A program made the translations under genes and the position numbers. A model generated the notes under the pieces. The model was not told the DNA's origin. It worked only from the letters and a program-made list of their open reading frames with translations, and did no database searches. DNA of 64,000 nucleotides, from assembly GCA_018268895.1 (NCBI GenBank), contig JAFDVP010000001.1, forward strand, positions 1,240,001 through 1,304,000, read 5' to 3'. The stretch's first letter is position 1, and each line of letters starts with the position of its first letter. This DNA is from Acidobacteriota bacterium. Its GTDB lineage: Bacteria; Acidobacteriota; Terriglobia; Terriglobales; Acidobacteriaceae. Shown here piece by piece: positions 17,901 through 29,119 of the stretch.

Positions 17901-20829
17901 CGGCGTCCAGTTCCTTCCCGCCGCCGCAGGCTCCACCAGCGCCGCGCTCACGCTCGCTTCATCGTCCAGCGGAAGCCCCTACACGCTCACCCTCACCGGC
18001 GCCGGACTTCCTCTCACCGGCCTCATTCTCACGCCAACGCAGCAGGACTTCGGTCCCGTCGCCGTGCACAGCTCCAGCGCGCCAACACTCTTCACGCTCA
18101 CCAACCTCACCCCGACGACAGCCAACCTCTCCGCGCCCGCAACCACGGGTGACTTCACCATCAGCAACGCACCCAGCGGAGGAGCCACCTGCGGAGGCCC
18201 GCTCGCTCCCAACGCCTCCTGCTTCGTCCAGGTCGCCTACGTGCCCACCGCCACAGGCCCCGCGACCGGGTCTCTCACCATCGCCTCAGACACTGCATCC
18301 GCAACCGCCGCGCTCACGGCCTACGGCCTGCCCGATCCCGGTTTCTCGCTCAACCCCGACGCACTCGTCTTCCGCAACGTGCCCGGCCCCACCGCGACCC
18401 AGCAGACCATTACGCTCGCCAACACCGGCATCTACAACCTGCAGATCGCCGCGCCAACGTCGACCTCGGTGAGCTTCCAGCCCGCCACCACCTGCGGCAC
18501 GCTCACACCGGGAGCCACCTGCACCATCGCCGTCACCTTCGTCCCATCCAGCGCCACCGTCACCGGAACGCTCTCCATCCCGGTCACAAGCTCTGCCGCC
18601 GGATCGCCGCAGACCACCTTCTCCGTAGCTCTCACCGGCGCCTACACCATCGAAGACACCGGCCTCCAGATTCTCCCCAGCCAGGCCGTGTACGGCCCCA
18701 CACCGACCTCCACCCTCGGGCTCACGCGGCAGTTCACCATCAACAACCTCACAGCGAAGCCGCTCACGCTCGCGCTCTCTCTGCCGCGCCAGTTCGTCCT
18801 CTCCCAGCCGCCCTGCGCCGCACTCGCGCCCAACGCCTCCTGCAACTTCTCCGTGACATTCCTTCCTCTCACCAATGGCAGCATCACGGGAACGCTCTTC
18901 GCCCAGGCCACTCCCACCGACGGCAGCGCAACCCGCAACGGCCTCGCCTACGTCGAAGGCTTCGGCATCGGCTCCGGCTCGCTCGCCATCTCGGGAGCAC
19001 TCCTCCCCAGCAGACTGCTCAACTTCGGCCAGCTAGCCTCGGGACAGACCACCACGCGCACCCTCACCCTTACCAACTCCGGCAACGCCCCGCTCACCAT
19101 ACGCCGCGTCACCAGCGAGTGGCCCTTCCTCGCAACGACCACCTGCGGCGCGACGCTCGCACCCGCTCAGAGCTGCACCGCCGCCCTGACCTACTCACCC
19201 ATCAACCAGGTTGCGCAGGGATACTCTCCCGCGCCCTTCAATACCGACGCCGGGACCCTCGTCATCGAGAGCGATGCCGTCTCGAGTCCCGACTTCATCG
19301 ACCTCACCGGCACCGTCACGCCGTTCACCGTCAACGCGCCCTCGAACACCGCCCCGCTCGTCTCCTACACCGTCTCGCAAAGCTCGCTCACCTTTAGCGC
19401 AACCTCCGGCGGCAACGCCTCAGCACTGCAGACCGTCACGCTCGCGAACACCGGCACCGCCACCATTCACGTCACCGCGCTCTCCACCACGCCGGACTTC
19501 ACCGTAACCAGTCCCTGCGCCACCGTCGTCCCCGGCTCAAGCTGCCCCATCACAGTCGCCTTCACTCCGCAGGCTTCGTCGTCTCAGACCATCACCACTG
19601 TCATCAGCGCTCTTGAGATCGCCTCCGACTCCAGCTCGGCGCTCGACTTCATCAGCCTACTCGGCACCGCCACGCCGCCGACGCTCACACTCTCACCCGT
19701 CGCGCTCGACTTCGGGGCCGTACTCGTCGGCACAACCGCCACGCTCCCCATCCAGGTCACCAACGGCAGCTCAAATCCCGCCACGCTTGGCGCCATCGCT
19801 GCCACTGGCGACTACACCGTCACCGGCAACTGTCCCTCTCAAGGGTCGCAGCTACCGCCCGCATCAAGCTGCACGCTGCAAGTCACCTTCGCTCCCACAC
19901 AAGCAGGCACGCGCACAGGAACCGTCAGCATCGCCTCGTCGCTCACCACGCTCCCGCTAACGGTCAACCTTACCGGCAGCGGAGCGCAGTCGCGTCTTCA
20001 GATCACTCCCGCAAGCCTTACCTTCGACAATACCGTCGTGGGCGCGTCGGCGAAGCTCACCCTCTCGCTCGCCAACACCGGCACCGCGCCTGTCAGAGGC
20101 ATCGCGCTCTCCGTCGCTGGCGACTACGCAGTCACCTCACCCTGCGCGGCAACGACGCTCGTCCCCGGCGCAAGCTGCGCCATCACCGTCACCTTCACCC
20201 CCACCGCAGCCGGAACCCGCACCGGCAGCCTCTCCATCGCGAGCTCCGACCCAAGCTCGCCGCTCGCGGTCTCCCTCACAGGGACAGGAACACCCGCAGG
20301 AGCGATCTCCCTCACCGTCGACGGCGGGGCCTCCTCTTCGCTCTCCGTCACCAGCGGACGCCCCGCAAACTACAACCTCTCGGTCACCCCCCTCAACGGA
20401 TACACCGGCGCCGTTGTGCTCCACTGCACACCAGTCACTCCGGGGCAATACGCCGCCTGCTCCCTGCTGCCGTCGAGCATCACCCTCAGCAATACCTCGC
20501 CGCAGACCTCGATCGCAACCATCAACACTGTGACCGAACAACCCGCCAGCGCTCGCAAAAACACCAGCAACGGAACCATCGCGCTCTGCCTGCTGCCCTT
20601 CGGCATTCTGCTCTTCCGCCGAAGCCGCGCCACGCTCGCCATCGCGCTTCTCGCCGTCACCGCGCTCTTCGCAAACGGATGCGGCAGCGGAGGCAACGCG
20701 ACTCTCTCCGATCCCAACCTGCGCTACACCCCGCCCGGTGCATATCAATACCAGGTCACGGCCACAACAACTTCAGGAGCGCAACTCTCCCAGACCGTCA
20801 CCCTGAACCTGACAGTCACGGCACGTTAG
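14989..20829 (+). CDS. giant secreted protein with ASH ('choice-of-anchor D') repeats
   Basis: About 1946 residues from ATG 14989, which directly precedes a signal peptide (MKRFSGLLSITLSLIALFA). An upstream ATG at 14929 would give an implausible extension. Residues about 30-480 look like a beta-propeller/SBBP-type region (FVAKFDSNLNPVFVTYSG). Then follow roughly a dozen immunoglobulin-like ASH modules of about 100-115 residues, each with a LDFG.V opening, an LTNTG strand, a CG..L.PG..C segment carrying paired cysteines, and a closing TGTLTIAS. The C-terminus has an Ig-like module, a hydrophobic helix, RRSR, a second hydrophobic helix ending FANGCGSGG, and a final Thr-rich beta stretch. Probably surface-exposed; function unknown. 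Confidence 0.85.
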   Translation: MKRFSGLLSITLSLIALFAATPRTSLSQNAQQLAFAGLRAAAGKGQFNSVQADSAGNLYLLYDQKDGVRILKTDPGAVQLLAQAQFGAAGDAGIAMALDPAGNVYVTGTTTSGTIAGTSGVVFPARADASTNSFVAKFDSNLNPVFVTYSGSGRTAVTAIAATADAVFITGSIFANTLPVTPSAIIQSPASGSFGNGFVERFNATGTSLVYATYLSGFGGDTAPAALTADAQDNAYIAGYTTSSGYPTLAAVVPTMIGMASGFLSKLGPAGDSFVFSTFIPGSGVTSLALDSATQTLLFSGTISRGQFPIATVTSPLVSIDYQTAVRMPLDGSRVLSSTLLAPGTQSVVAPAPNGAAWAALTLTTPLLPLPAISGLGDIAAFRIAANGAIDQSIRLGGHDSSNTALPKLPSTIASIAVDSSGQPIFAGAVQPVTSSSQIPLSTYDLPLLNAPTSVLPSALRDAAYAGTCSGSICTGSGAYLAKFTLTSGPSLALSTDTSPNITLRNLGSAAANNLQIATTGFTLSHNCPTQFGPGEECSIVLTGSGPGTITALASNAAAQTVNLPAAPTRIASPFPFSPREIDFGIVTPSTPQTRTITITNLAQTPVLAPFTPPPPPTAGSPLTLTSDCPPAPSQYLPAGATCHLFQNISVPAAITSGRSFSTSAGATTGVNGYSLTAYLDPSALNLSSTRIDFGTQFSTPGSLRLPRFLYISNNSAAPIQHSPVALGSSSPFTVTDRCPTLLDPHTVCQLQVDYLPQQQTSSDSVTLALDQGLSVLVTGQTIPQPGAGGATVNPSLTVTPTSINFPNTVVVTGTSPNTQTATILNAGAQPFPLTLSLTGDFTDSTNCPSVLAAGTSCSAVISFAPSQPGARQGLLAVSSGAGTTPTYITLTGTATAILASNNGTLDLGSTAIGQPVVQWYKITQSISQFAAATSGSFGVVLVEDIGYGHGQPPSSAFTASAVGSCFNCWLGVQFLPAAAGSTSAALTLASSSSGSPYTLTLTGAGLPLTGLILTPTQQDFGPVAVHSSSAPTLFTLTNLTPTTANLSAPATTGDFTISNAPSGGATCGGPLAPNASCFVQVAYVPTATGPATGSLTIASDTASATAALTAYGLPDPGFSLNPDALVFRNVPGPTATQQTITLANTGIYNLQIAAPTSTSVSFQPATTCGTLTPGATCTIAVTFVPSSATVTGTLSIPVTSSAAGSPQTTFSVALTGAYTIEDTGLQILPSQAVYGPTPTSTLGLTRQFTINNLTAKPLTLALSLPRQFVLSQPPCAALAPNASCNFSVTFLPLTNGSITGTLFAQATPTDGSATRNGLAYVEGFGIGSGSLAISGALLPSRLLNFGQLASGQTTTRTLTLTNSGNAPLTIRRVTSEWPFLATTTCGATLAPAQSCTAALTYSPINQVAQGYSPAPFNTDAGTLVIESDAVSSPDFIDLTGTVTPFTVNAPSNTAPLVSYTVSQSSLTFSATSGGNASALQTVTLANTGTATIHVTALSTTPDFTVTSPCATVVPGSSCPITVAFTPQASSSQTITTVISALEIASDSSSALDFISLLGTATPPTLTLSPVALDFGAVLVGTTATLPIQVTNGSSNPATLGAIAATGDYTVTGNCPSQGSQLPPASSCTLQVTFAPTQAGTRTGTVSIASSLTTLPLTVNLTGSGAQSRLQITPASLTFDNTVVGASAKLTLSLANTGTAPVRGIALSVAGDYAVTSPCAATTLVPGASCAITVTFTPTAAGTRTGSLSIASSDPSSPLAVSLTGTGTPAGAISLTVDGGASSSLSVTSGRPANYNLSVTPLNGYTGAVVLHCTPVTPGQYAACSLLPSSITLSNTSPQTSIATINTVTEQPASARKNTSNGTIALCLLPFGILLFRRSRATLAIALLAVTALFANGCGSGGNATLSDPNLRYTPPGAYQYQVTATTTSGAQLSQTVTLNLTVTAR

Positions 20830-20865
20830 AACCCTTCCTCGGATTCTTATCACTATTAAGTCGCC

Positions 20866-20893
20866 GTCATTCTGAGTCGTAGGCGAAGAATCC
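20866..20893. repeat. dispersed GTCATTCTGAG-type element (family A)
   Basis: A short REP-like sequence with the core GTCATTCTGAG followed by GGCGAAGAATCC. Copies or relatives are visible at 29636, 40405, 47331, 48537, 61735 and, in a coding version, 27289. It lies between the ASH-protein stop and the palindromic block before ribB. Confidence 0.7.
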
Positions 20894-20934
20894 CTGTAGT
20901 TCGCTCGACCCTACACGGACCTTCATTTTGCGAG

Positions 20935-21050
20935 ACATAATCCCACACTGAAATCGCACCCATGGGTCAAAGGCCCAACCCATACCAGCCTGGGGCAACG
21001 CCCAGGTAACGATCCGCTGCGCCAGCCAAGGGCTGAAGGCCCGCCCCATC
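20935..21050. repeat. intergenic palindromic block (family D)
   Basis: This stretch holds ACATAATCC, ATGGGTCAAAGGCCCAACCC and a hairpin with CCTGGG/CCCAGG arms (CAGCCTGGGGCAACGCCCAGG region). The second copy in the window is at about 40200-40300, where CCTGGGCC-GAAA-GGCCCAGG and ACATAATCC recur. It is not coding. Confidence 0.55.
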
Positions 21051-21066
21051 ATTCCGTGAACGACGC

Positions 21067-22212
21067 CTACCGCGACGCCCCCACGCCCCTCACCGGAACC
21101 TGCTCCACGATCTCGATCCCGAACCCCTGCAGCGCGGGCACGTGCGTCGGAGTATTCGTAATCAGCCGAATCTTGTGTATCCCTAGATCAGAAAGAATCT
21201 GCCCGCCCAGTCCCACCTGCCGCAGCGTCCTCTGGCTTTTTTCCTCGCTGTGCTCCTTCGCCCTCTGCTCCCGATGCAGCACCACGCGGTGCGGCGTCAC
21301 GCTGCGATCGATCCCGAACCCCGTGCTCCCGTTATGCAGATACACCAGCGCGCCGCGTCCCGCCTCCGCGATCATCTTCAGCGCCCCGTCCACCACTCTC
21401 CGGCAATCGCACAACGTCGCGCCAAAAATGTCCCCCGCAAGGCAATGCGTATGCACGCGCACCGTCACCGGTTCCCCGCCCGCAACGTCGCCATACACCA
21501 GCGCCACATGCGACTCACCGCCCTCGACCTCGCTCTCATAAGCGATCACCCGGAACTCGCCATACTCCGTCGGCATCACCGATTCGGCCACGCGATGGAT
21601 GTACCGCTCGTTCTGCAGCCGGTAGCGGATCATGTCCGCCACCGTCACCATCTTCAGGCCATGCTCCTCGCAGAACTTCACCAGGTCTGGCACCCGCGCC
21701 ATCGTGCCATCGTCGTTCATGATCTCGCAGATCACTCCCGCCGGCACCAGCCCTGCCATTCTCGCCAGGTCGACTGCGGCCTCCGTCTGTCCCGCCCGCA
21801 CCAGCACTCCGCCCTTGCGAGCACGCAGCGGAAATACATGTCCCGGCCTCGCCAGGTCGTTCGCCGTCGACTGCGGATTGATCGCCACCTTGATCGTGTG
21901 CGCACGGTCTGCCGCCGAGATACCCGTCGTCACACCCTCGCGTGCCTCCACGCTCTCCGTAAACGCCGTGCCGAACCGCGACGTATTCTCCTGCGTCATC
22001 GGTCCCAGGCGCAGATAGTCGGCGCGCTCTTCCGTCAGCGTCAGACAGATCAGCCCACGGCCGAACTTCGCCATAAAGTTGATCGCCTCCGGTGTGACGA
22101 ACTCGGCCGCCAGCGTCAGGTCGCCCTCGTTCTCGCGGTCCTCGTCATCCACGACGACGACCATTTTTCCCGCCCGTATCTCCGCAACCGCTTCAGCAAC
22201 ATCGGCAAACAT
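21067..22212 (-). CDS. ribB: 3,4-dihydroxy-2-butanone-4-phosphate synthase with degenerate GTP cyclohydrolase II-like domain (RibBA-type)
   Basis: 381 residues from ATG 22212, preceded by GGAGG on the minus strand; an ATG at 22272 is in frame but less likely. The N-terminal DHBP synthase domain (about 1-200) is intact, with [30 protein letters not shown] and [15 protein letters not shown]; it makes the four-carbon riboflavin precursor from ribulose 5-phosphate. The C-terminal half is GTP cyclohydrolase II-like and keeps the zinc cysteines ([14 protein letters not shown]), but where active enzymes have LRQEGRGIG it reads [10 protein letters not shown], and the DxRDYGIGAQIL region reads [12 protein letters not shown]. 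Cyclohydrolase activity is therefore doubtful and a separate RibA would be expected. Confidence 0.88.
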   Translation of the reverse strand: MFADVAEAVAEIRAGKMVVVVDDEDRENEGDLTLAAEFVTPEAINFMAKFGRGLICLTLTEERADYLRLGPMTQENTSRFGTAFTESVEAREGVTTGISAADRAHTIKVAINPQSTANDLARPGHVFPLRARKGGVLVRAGQTEAAVDLARMAGLVPAGVICEIMNDDGTMARVPDLVKFCEEHGLKMVTVADMIRYRLQNERYIHRVAESVMPTEYGEFRVIAYESEVEGGESHVALVYGDVAGGEPVTVRVHTHCLAGDIFGATLCDCRRVVDGALKMIAEAGRGALVYLHNGSTGFGIDRSVTPHRVVLHREQRAKEHSEEKSQRTLRQVGLGGQILSDLGIHKIRLITNTPTHVPALQGFGIEIVEQVPVRGVGASR

Positions 22213-22282
22213 CGGCAAGCCTCCAGGGACCCTCGCTCGCGTCCCGCACTCTCTTTCGACTCTCACCATCATAAGTCCGACG

Positions 22283-22320
22283 CAAAAAGAAGAATGCCGC
22301 CCGTATACCGGACGGCATTC
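22283..22320 (-). terminator. intrinsic terminator after the 75-residue gene
   Basis: On the minus strand, arms GAATGCCG and CGGCATTC with an inner CCG/CGG pairing and a short loop form a stable hairpin, followed by TCTTTTTG (plus-strand bases 22283-22291). It sits between the small gene's stop and the ribB start, so ribB has its own promoter. Confidence 0.75.
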
Positions 22321-22342
22321 GACAACTCAACTCCACACAGGA

Positions 22343-22570
22343 CTAAAGGGTCGACTCGATCTCGAATCCCCACGCCTCCAGCAGTGCCTCCGGGATGTAC
22401 TTCGAGTTCTTGTTCCGGCGCGCCCATTCCCGCAGCCTCGTCGACCGGATGTACTGGTCCGGGGTCAACTTGTACTCCTTCACAACCTGTTCAAACGATG
22501 TCACCGTCGGGACGACCGGCCCAATCGGCTCCGGCTTGCCCCAGTTCGGATTTCCACGACGCTTTGCCAT
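22343..22570 (-). CDS. conserved hypothetical small basic protein
   Basis: A 75-residue soluble protein beginning [17 protein letters not shown] with a basic, Pro/Gly-rich N-terminus. A helical region follows, rich in charged residues ([44 protein letters not shown]). No family I can name is recognised. The helix-turn-helix-like spacing and basic charge would suit nucleic-acid binding, but that is a guess. It is a stand-alone unit with its own downstream terminator, which supports it being a real gene. Confidence 0.6.
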   Translation of the reverse strand: MAKRRGNPNWGKPEPIGPVVPTVTSFEQVVKEYKLTPDQYIRSTRLREWARRNKNSKYIPEALLEAWGFEIESTL

Positions 22571-22731
22571 AGGGTTTGTATGCCTCTTCCTTCTTAACTG
22601 TTGCTCTTTCCACGTGCTCGGGAGAGAAAGACCACAGCTTAGATTCTAAGGCATTTAACCCCATATTTCAAGGCGTTTCATACGACGCACAGCCACCGCG
22701 CAGGCCGCTCGCCGCAACCTCTTTTGCTGCC

Positions 22732-24294
22732 TCAGTTGTGCAGGGCCGAGGCATAAAACTTCACCATGTCGGCCTTCATCTCCTTCAGAGCCTCAACGTT
22801 CAAATACACCATATGGCCCGCCGGATAGTACCCGAAGCTCACATTCCCGGCCAGCTTCCCCGGCAGGCTCATGTGGTTCAGATCGTACTCCGTCGCAAAG
22901 AACGGCGTCGCCAGGTCGAAGTACCCGTTCGCAGAGAACACCTTCAGCCGCGGGTTCTTCCGCATCGCGTCCGCCAGGTCCATCGCCGTATCCGGGTTCG
23001 ACTGCGGACGCCCATTTCCGCTGCCCGAGGGCTTGTGCTTGAAGTCCCACTCAGCGTTCACTCCCGGCCCCGACGTGTAATACGTCTCCTGGCTCATGTA
23101 CTTCAGCTCCCGCTGGATGTAGTCGTGAAACGACCCCACATAGACCCCTTGAATGCCCGTATCCGACGGATCGTACCCCGGCGTCTCCGTCGCCGCATCC
23201 GGGTCCCAGCCCATGAAACGCGCGTCATAACGCCCCAGCGTCCGGTCATCGCCCCGCAGCAGCTCCCGTCTGAACCGCGACGCCGAGATGCGCAGCTTCG
23301 TCTCCTTGACGTAGCTTTCGTTCAATCCGGTGATTGCCGACACCTTTGCGGCAATCGCATCGAACTCCGCCGGAGGGAGTCGGTCGCCCTGGGCAAGCGC
23401 CTGCGCATATGGCCCGCGCGCAAACTCCCGCGCCTGCTCGACCCACTCCACCATCGACGCCGAAGCCTTCACCTTCTTGTGAAAGTACCCAATCGCCGCG
23501 AACGAAGGTAGATAGCCAATAGCTTCAGCATCATATCCAGGATTGCGGATGTTGTAGTTCAGGATCGACGACAGCAGCACCACGCCGTTGAACGCCACGC
23601 CATCGTTCTGCAACGCCGCCACCAGCCCCGCCGAGCGCGTCGTTCCATACGACTCTCCAAAAAGAAACTTCGGCGAGTTCCACCGCTGGTTCGCCGTCAG
23701 GTACCGCTCAATAAACTTCCGGAACGCCGCAATGTCCTGATCCGTCCCGGCAAAGTCCTTGACCGTCCCCTTACCCACCGCTCGCGAAAACCCGCACAGC
23801 GGAGCGTCGATGAACACCAGGTCGCTCTTATCCAGCAGGCTGTACTCGTTCTGCACCCAGCTATACGGCGCCGGGGCCGTGGCCTCAGGCGCCTGCGTAA
23901 TCACCCGCACCGGCCCAAACGACCCCATGTGCAGCCAGATCGACGCCGCTCCCGGCCCGCCGTTATAGAAGAAGGTCACCGGCCGCGACTTCGCGTCCAC
24001 GCCGTCCTCCGTATAGGCCACGTAAAAGATGCTGGCATTCGGCTTCGACTGCTCATCGCGGATCAGCAGGTTTCCCGCCGTCGCCGTGTAGTGAACCGTC
24101 TGTCCACCGACTGTCAGATCATGCTTCGTCGTCGAGTTCGTCTCCGGAGGAACCGGTATCCCGGCATCTTCCTTCTTCTCTACTTGTTTGTCGTCAGGAT
24201 TCTTTTGCGTCTGCCCCGTAGCCGCCACGGCCAACGCAGCCATCAGCGTCAATACACTCGTCCTGCGAAACCAGAATATCGTCGACAGATTCAA
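22732..24294 (-). CDS. serine carboxypeptidase, peptidase family S10
   Basis: About 520 residues. I choose a TTG start at 24294 because an AGAGGAGA ribosome binding site lies just upstream and the sequence then begins directly with a signal peptide (LNLSTIFWFRRTSVLTLMAA). The longer in-frame ATG at 24429 would run into the rhodanese gene. The S10 triad is visible: Ser in FLFGESYGTTRSAG, Asp in ANGYFDLATPF and His in YPAGHMVY. The oxyanion region NGGPGAASIWLHMGSFGP is also intact. S10 enzymes remove C-terminal residues from peptides at acid pH. Exported; probably a nutrient or envelope peptidase. Confidence 0.9.
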   Translation of the reverse strand: MNLSTIFWFRRTSVLTLMAALAVAATGQTQKNPDDKQVEKKEDAGIPVPPETNSTTKHDLTVGGQTVHYTATAGNLLIRDEQSKPNASIFYVAYTEDGVDAKSRPVTFFYNGGPGAASIWLHMGSFGPVRVITQAPEATAPAPYSWVQNEYSLLDKSDLVFIDAPLCGFSRAVGKGTVKDFAGTDQDIAAFRKFIERYLTANQRWNSPKFLFGESYGTTRSAGLVAALQNDGVAFNGVVLLSSILNYNIRNPGYDAEAIGYLPSFAAIGYFHKKVKASASMVEWVEQAREFARGPYAQALAQGDRLPPAEFDAIAAKVSAITGLNESYVKETKLRISASRFRRELLRGDDRTLGRYDARFMGWDPDAATETPGYDPSDTGIQGVYVGSFHDYIQRELKYMSQETYYTSGPGVNAEWDFKHKPSGSGNGRPQSNPDTAMDLADAMRKNPRLKVFSANGYFDLATPFFATEYDLNHMSLPGKLAGNVSFGYYPAGHMVYLNVEALKEMKADMVKFYASALHN

Positions 24295-24349
24295 TCGAAG
24301 TCTCCTCTTTTCAACTGACCGGGAACACCCAGCCATCATACCCGCCATG

Positions 24350-24799
24350 CTACCCCGCAGAATCCAGCCGAAACGACTCGCGATAGATCTCCACCGGATA
24401 CCCCTTCGCCTTCCATCCCGCCAGTCCACCGCGCAACACCTTCAGCCGGTTGTACCCCTGCATCTTCGCCTGCCGCACAATCTCGAGACTCGTCTTCTGC
24501 GCCTCGCACGTGCAATAAAGCACCACATCCGCGTCCGCAGGAATCAGCGCCGGATTCGCCAGCACCTCCTTCGGAGGAACCCGCTTCGCCCCCGGAATCA
24601 TCTCCGAATAAGCCAGCAGGTCCAGCGGCTGACGCACGTCATACAGCAACACCCTCGGCTCAGGATTAAGTAGTCCACGCAGCGTCTCGGCATCGACACT
24701 GTTCTCGTCATACTCACGCACATCCCGTGAGCGTCTCGCCTTGACGATGGCAAATAGCAACACTGCAAGCGCGACAACAGCAATAGCAATCCAGAGCAT
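24350..24799 (-). CDS. membrane-anchored rhodanese-like protein
   Basis: 149 residues from ATG 24799, which follows GGAGG; an ATG at 24817 is also in frame. An N-terminal transmembrane helix (LWIAIAVVALAVLLFAIV) precedes a rhodanese domain (about 35-140) whose active-site loop reads YCTCEAQKTS. A cysteine is therefore present at the expected place, although the loop differs from a textbook CxxGxR. Such proteins carry persulfide sulfur or serve redox and signalling roles. It lies 55 bp upstream of the S10 peptidase on the same strand. Substrate unknown. Confidence 0.8.
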   Translation of the reverse strand: MLWIAIAVVALAVLLFAIVKARRSRDVREYDENSVDAETLRGLLNPEPRVLLYDVRQPLDLLAYSEMIPGAKRVPPKEVLANPALIPADADVVLYCTCEAQKTSLEIVRQAKMQGYNRLKVLRGGLAGWKAKGYPVEIYRESFRLDSAG

Positions 24800-24903
24800 C
24801 TCTACCTCCGCTAACACTCAAGATTCAGATTACGAAGCATTGGAGCCGGATTCTCAGTAATCACAAGCGTAATGATAGTCTTGCCAAAACATACGAACCG
24901 ACC

Positions 24904-25371
24904 ATGACTAAAACCGTCTTTTGCACTGCAACGCTTACGCTCTGCCTCGCCTTCTCTGCGACCTGTTCCGCTGCAAGCCAGCAGGCTGATACCGCAACTA
25001 AGCCGTCCGCCGCAGATTCACCAAGCACACCCGCTCCTGACAAGGATGGTGTATACCGCGTTCGAGGAGCTGTTACCCCACCGAAGCTTATCTACAGCGT
25101 AGAGCCTAAAATCGCAAAAAAAGACCGTAAGTATTTCAAGTCCGGAACGACTTTAGTTCAGATCACCGTCGATGCCGAAGGACAAGTGAAGAACGCTCAT
25201 GTGATCAAGTCAAGCCTGGAGACCATGAAGTCCAAAAACAACGACGCTGCCGCAATCATCGATCAAAGCTCCCTTGACGCAGTAAATCAATATCGTTTCA
25301 CCCCATCGAAGTTGGATGGAAAACCTGTCCCCGTCATCGTCAATATTGAGATCAACTTCCGGCTCTTCTAA
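24904..25371 (+). CDS. TonB C-terminal domain protein (exported)
   Basis: A 155-residue protein with a cleavable-looking signal peptide (MTKTVFCTATLTLCLAFSATCSA), a short Pro/Ser linker and a TonB-C domain (about 60-155) containing TLVQITVDAEGQVKNAHVIKSS and YRFTPSKLDGKPVPVIVNIEINF. It lacks the N-terminal membrane anchor and long Pro/Lys spanner of true TonB, so it is probably a periplasmic stand-alone TonB-C protein of the kind abundant in Acidobacteria. Its partner is unknown. Divergent from the rhodanese gene across about 100 bp. Confidence 0.8.
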   Translation: MTKTVFCTATLTLCLAFSATCSAASQQADTATKPSAADSPSTPAPDKDGVYRVRGAVTPPKLIYSVEPKIAKKDRKYFKSGTTLVQITVDAEGQVKNAHVIKSSLETMKSKNNDAAAIIDQSSLDAVNQYRFTPSKLDGKPVPVIVNIEINFRLF

Positions 25372-25510
25372 AACTCATCGTCGTTTGGACCACGGATCCA
25401 TAACGAGCGTAAGGGAAGAATACGTTCAAGGATCTAAGTATCTGCCCTTGTTCCACTATGCCTTCCTCCCGCATCCTCAGGCAAACAATATGCGAAGATG
25501 AACCAGGCCC

Positions 25511-27919
<2,409 letters not shown>

Positions 27920-29020
27920 CTACTTCACCGCCGCGGCAATCGGCGCACCTGCCTGCTTTTCCGCCGCATTCCAGTCCTGTCCTAGATAGCGGGCCAGCGT
28001 CGCTGCGGCCTGGCTCTGTGTTACCGGAGCGACATTCTTCTGCACCCCAAGCGCCGGAACTCCGCGCCCCGTAAAGCCCATGAAGATGTACTTCGACTCC
28101 GGGATCTTCTGCCCGTGCCCCTTCCACTCCTCGGGAGCCGACCCTCGTCCATGGTCCACCATGAAGATCAGCGTCGTCTTGCCCTTGTACTCCGGCATCG
28201 ACTGCAACGCATCCCATAGCTGCTTCATGTACCCATCCACACGATGCGCAGACTCCAGATACTCGCCATAATTGCCCGCGTGCGCCCACTCGTCCGTCTC
28301 GCCCAGCGACAGGAGCACGACGCGCGGCTTCTTCACCCGTATGTACTCCATTGCCGACTCAAACACCGGAGCATCGTACGCCTCGTCCTCCCACCCTCGC
28401 GGCGAGTTCTCCTTGATGCTGTTCAACACATTCATCACCCGCGTCGTCGGCGACATCGCCGCCGCATCGTATCCCGCATTCACCATGCAGCTCAGGCAGT
28501 TCGCCGGATTCACCACGTTGGCGATCACATGCCACGCCCCGAAGGCAGCCACCTTGCCCTGAAACCCAGGCCGCTTCGACAGCCACGCAAGCACCGTCAG
28601 GTTCGGGTTGGGCTTGTCGTCGTTCGAGTCGATCCTCGGATCGCCGTGCCCTGTCAGCGTCTCGCTGTACCCAGGATACGAAAAGTTGAATCCATTCGTC
28701 ACCGAGGCCTCCGAGCCCGCATCGCGGTCGCCGTAGATCTGCCCCTGGGGAATGAACGTGCTCCAGAGAAACGGCATCAGCTTCTGCCGCCGCTCCTCCG
28801 CCGTGTCCGCGAGATACTTCGTTCTCAACGCATCCACGCTGCGACCATTGTAGTAACGGTCCTTCGTCAGCAGACTCTCATCGGCGCCGCGAAAGATCTC
28901 CTGCCAACGCATCCCATCCGTCATCACCAGCACCACCCGCGCATCGTTAGCGGTCTGCGCAAACGCACTCACTCCCAGGGCAAGCACCGCCACCACCGGA
29001 AACATCTTCCAACCAGACAC
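27920..29020 (-). CDS. secreted alkaline-phosphatase-fold phosphodiesterase/phosphatase
   Basis: About 366 residues from GTG 29020, placed just after GAGGAGG; ATG 29005 is the alternative. A signal peptide follows (MFPVVAVLALGVSAFAQ). The first metal site is in VVLVMTDGMRWQEIFRGAD, with no Ser/Thr-Ala nucleophile context typical of NPP, so activity is uncertain. Later landmarks are LLSLGETDEWAHAGNYGEY (Asp/His metal ligands) and IFMVDHGRGS (the DHG motif). Predicted periplasmic or secreted. It converges head-on with recQ: the two stop codons are adjacent. Confidence 0.8.
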   Translation of the reverse strand: MSGWKMFPVVAVLALGVSAFAQTANDARVVLVMTDGMRWQEIFRGADESLLTKDRYYNGRSVDALRTKYLADTAEERRQKLMPFLWSTFIPQGQIYGDRDAGSEASVTNGFNFSYPGYSETLTGHGDPRIDSNDDKPNPNLTVLAWLSKRPGFQGKVAAFGAWHVIANVVNPANCLSCMVNAGYDAAAMSPTTRVMNVLNSIKENSPRGWEDEAYDAPVFESAMEYIRVKKPRVVLLSLGETDEWAHAGNYGEYLESAHRVDGYMKQLWDALQSMPEYKGKTTLIFMVDHGRGSAPEEWKGHGQKIPESKYIFMGFTGRGVPALGVQKNVAPVTQSQAAATLARYLGQDWNAAEKQAGAPIAAAVK

Positions 29021-29119
29021 TCGGACCCTCCTCAAACTTCCCCGCCATCCTCTCAGATCACGCCGCCATCGCGCCACTCATGCCAGACACACGCTATGCT
29101 GGTCACGCACAGAGCAGCC

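Noticed and set aside
22213..22272. An FMN riboswitch upstream of ribB
   Set aside because: The leader between ribB and the preceding terminator is too short (about 70 bp) and lacks the conserved RFN motifs I would expect.
21250..22572. A 440-codon open frame on the plus strand
   Set aside because: Antisense to ribB and the 75-residue gene, both well supported; product is Arg-rich without domains.
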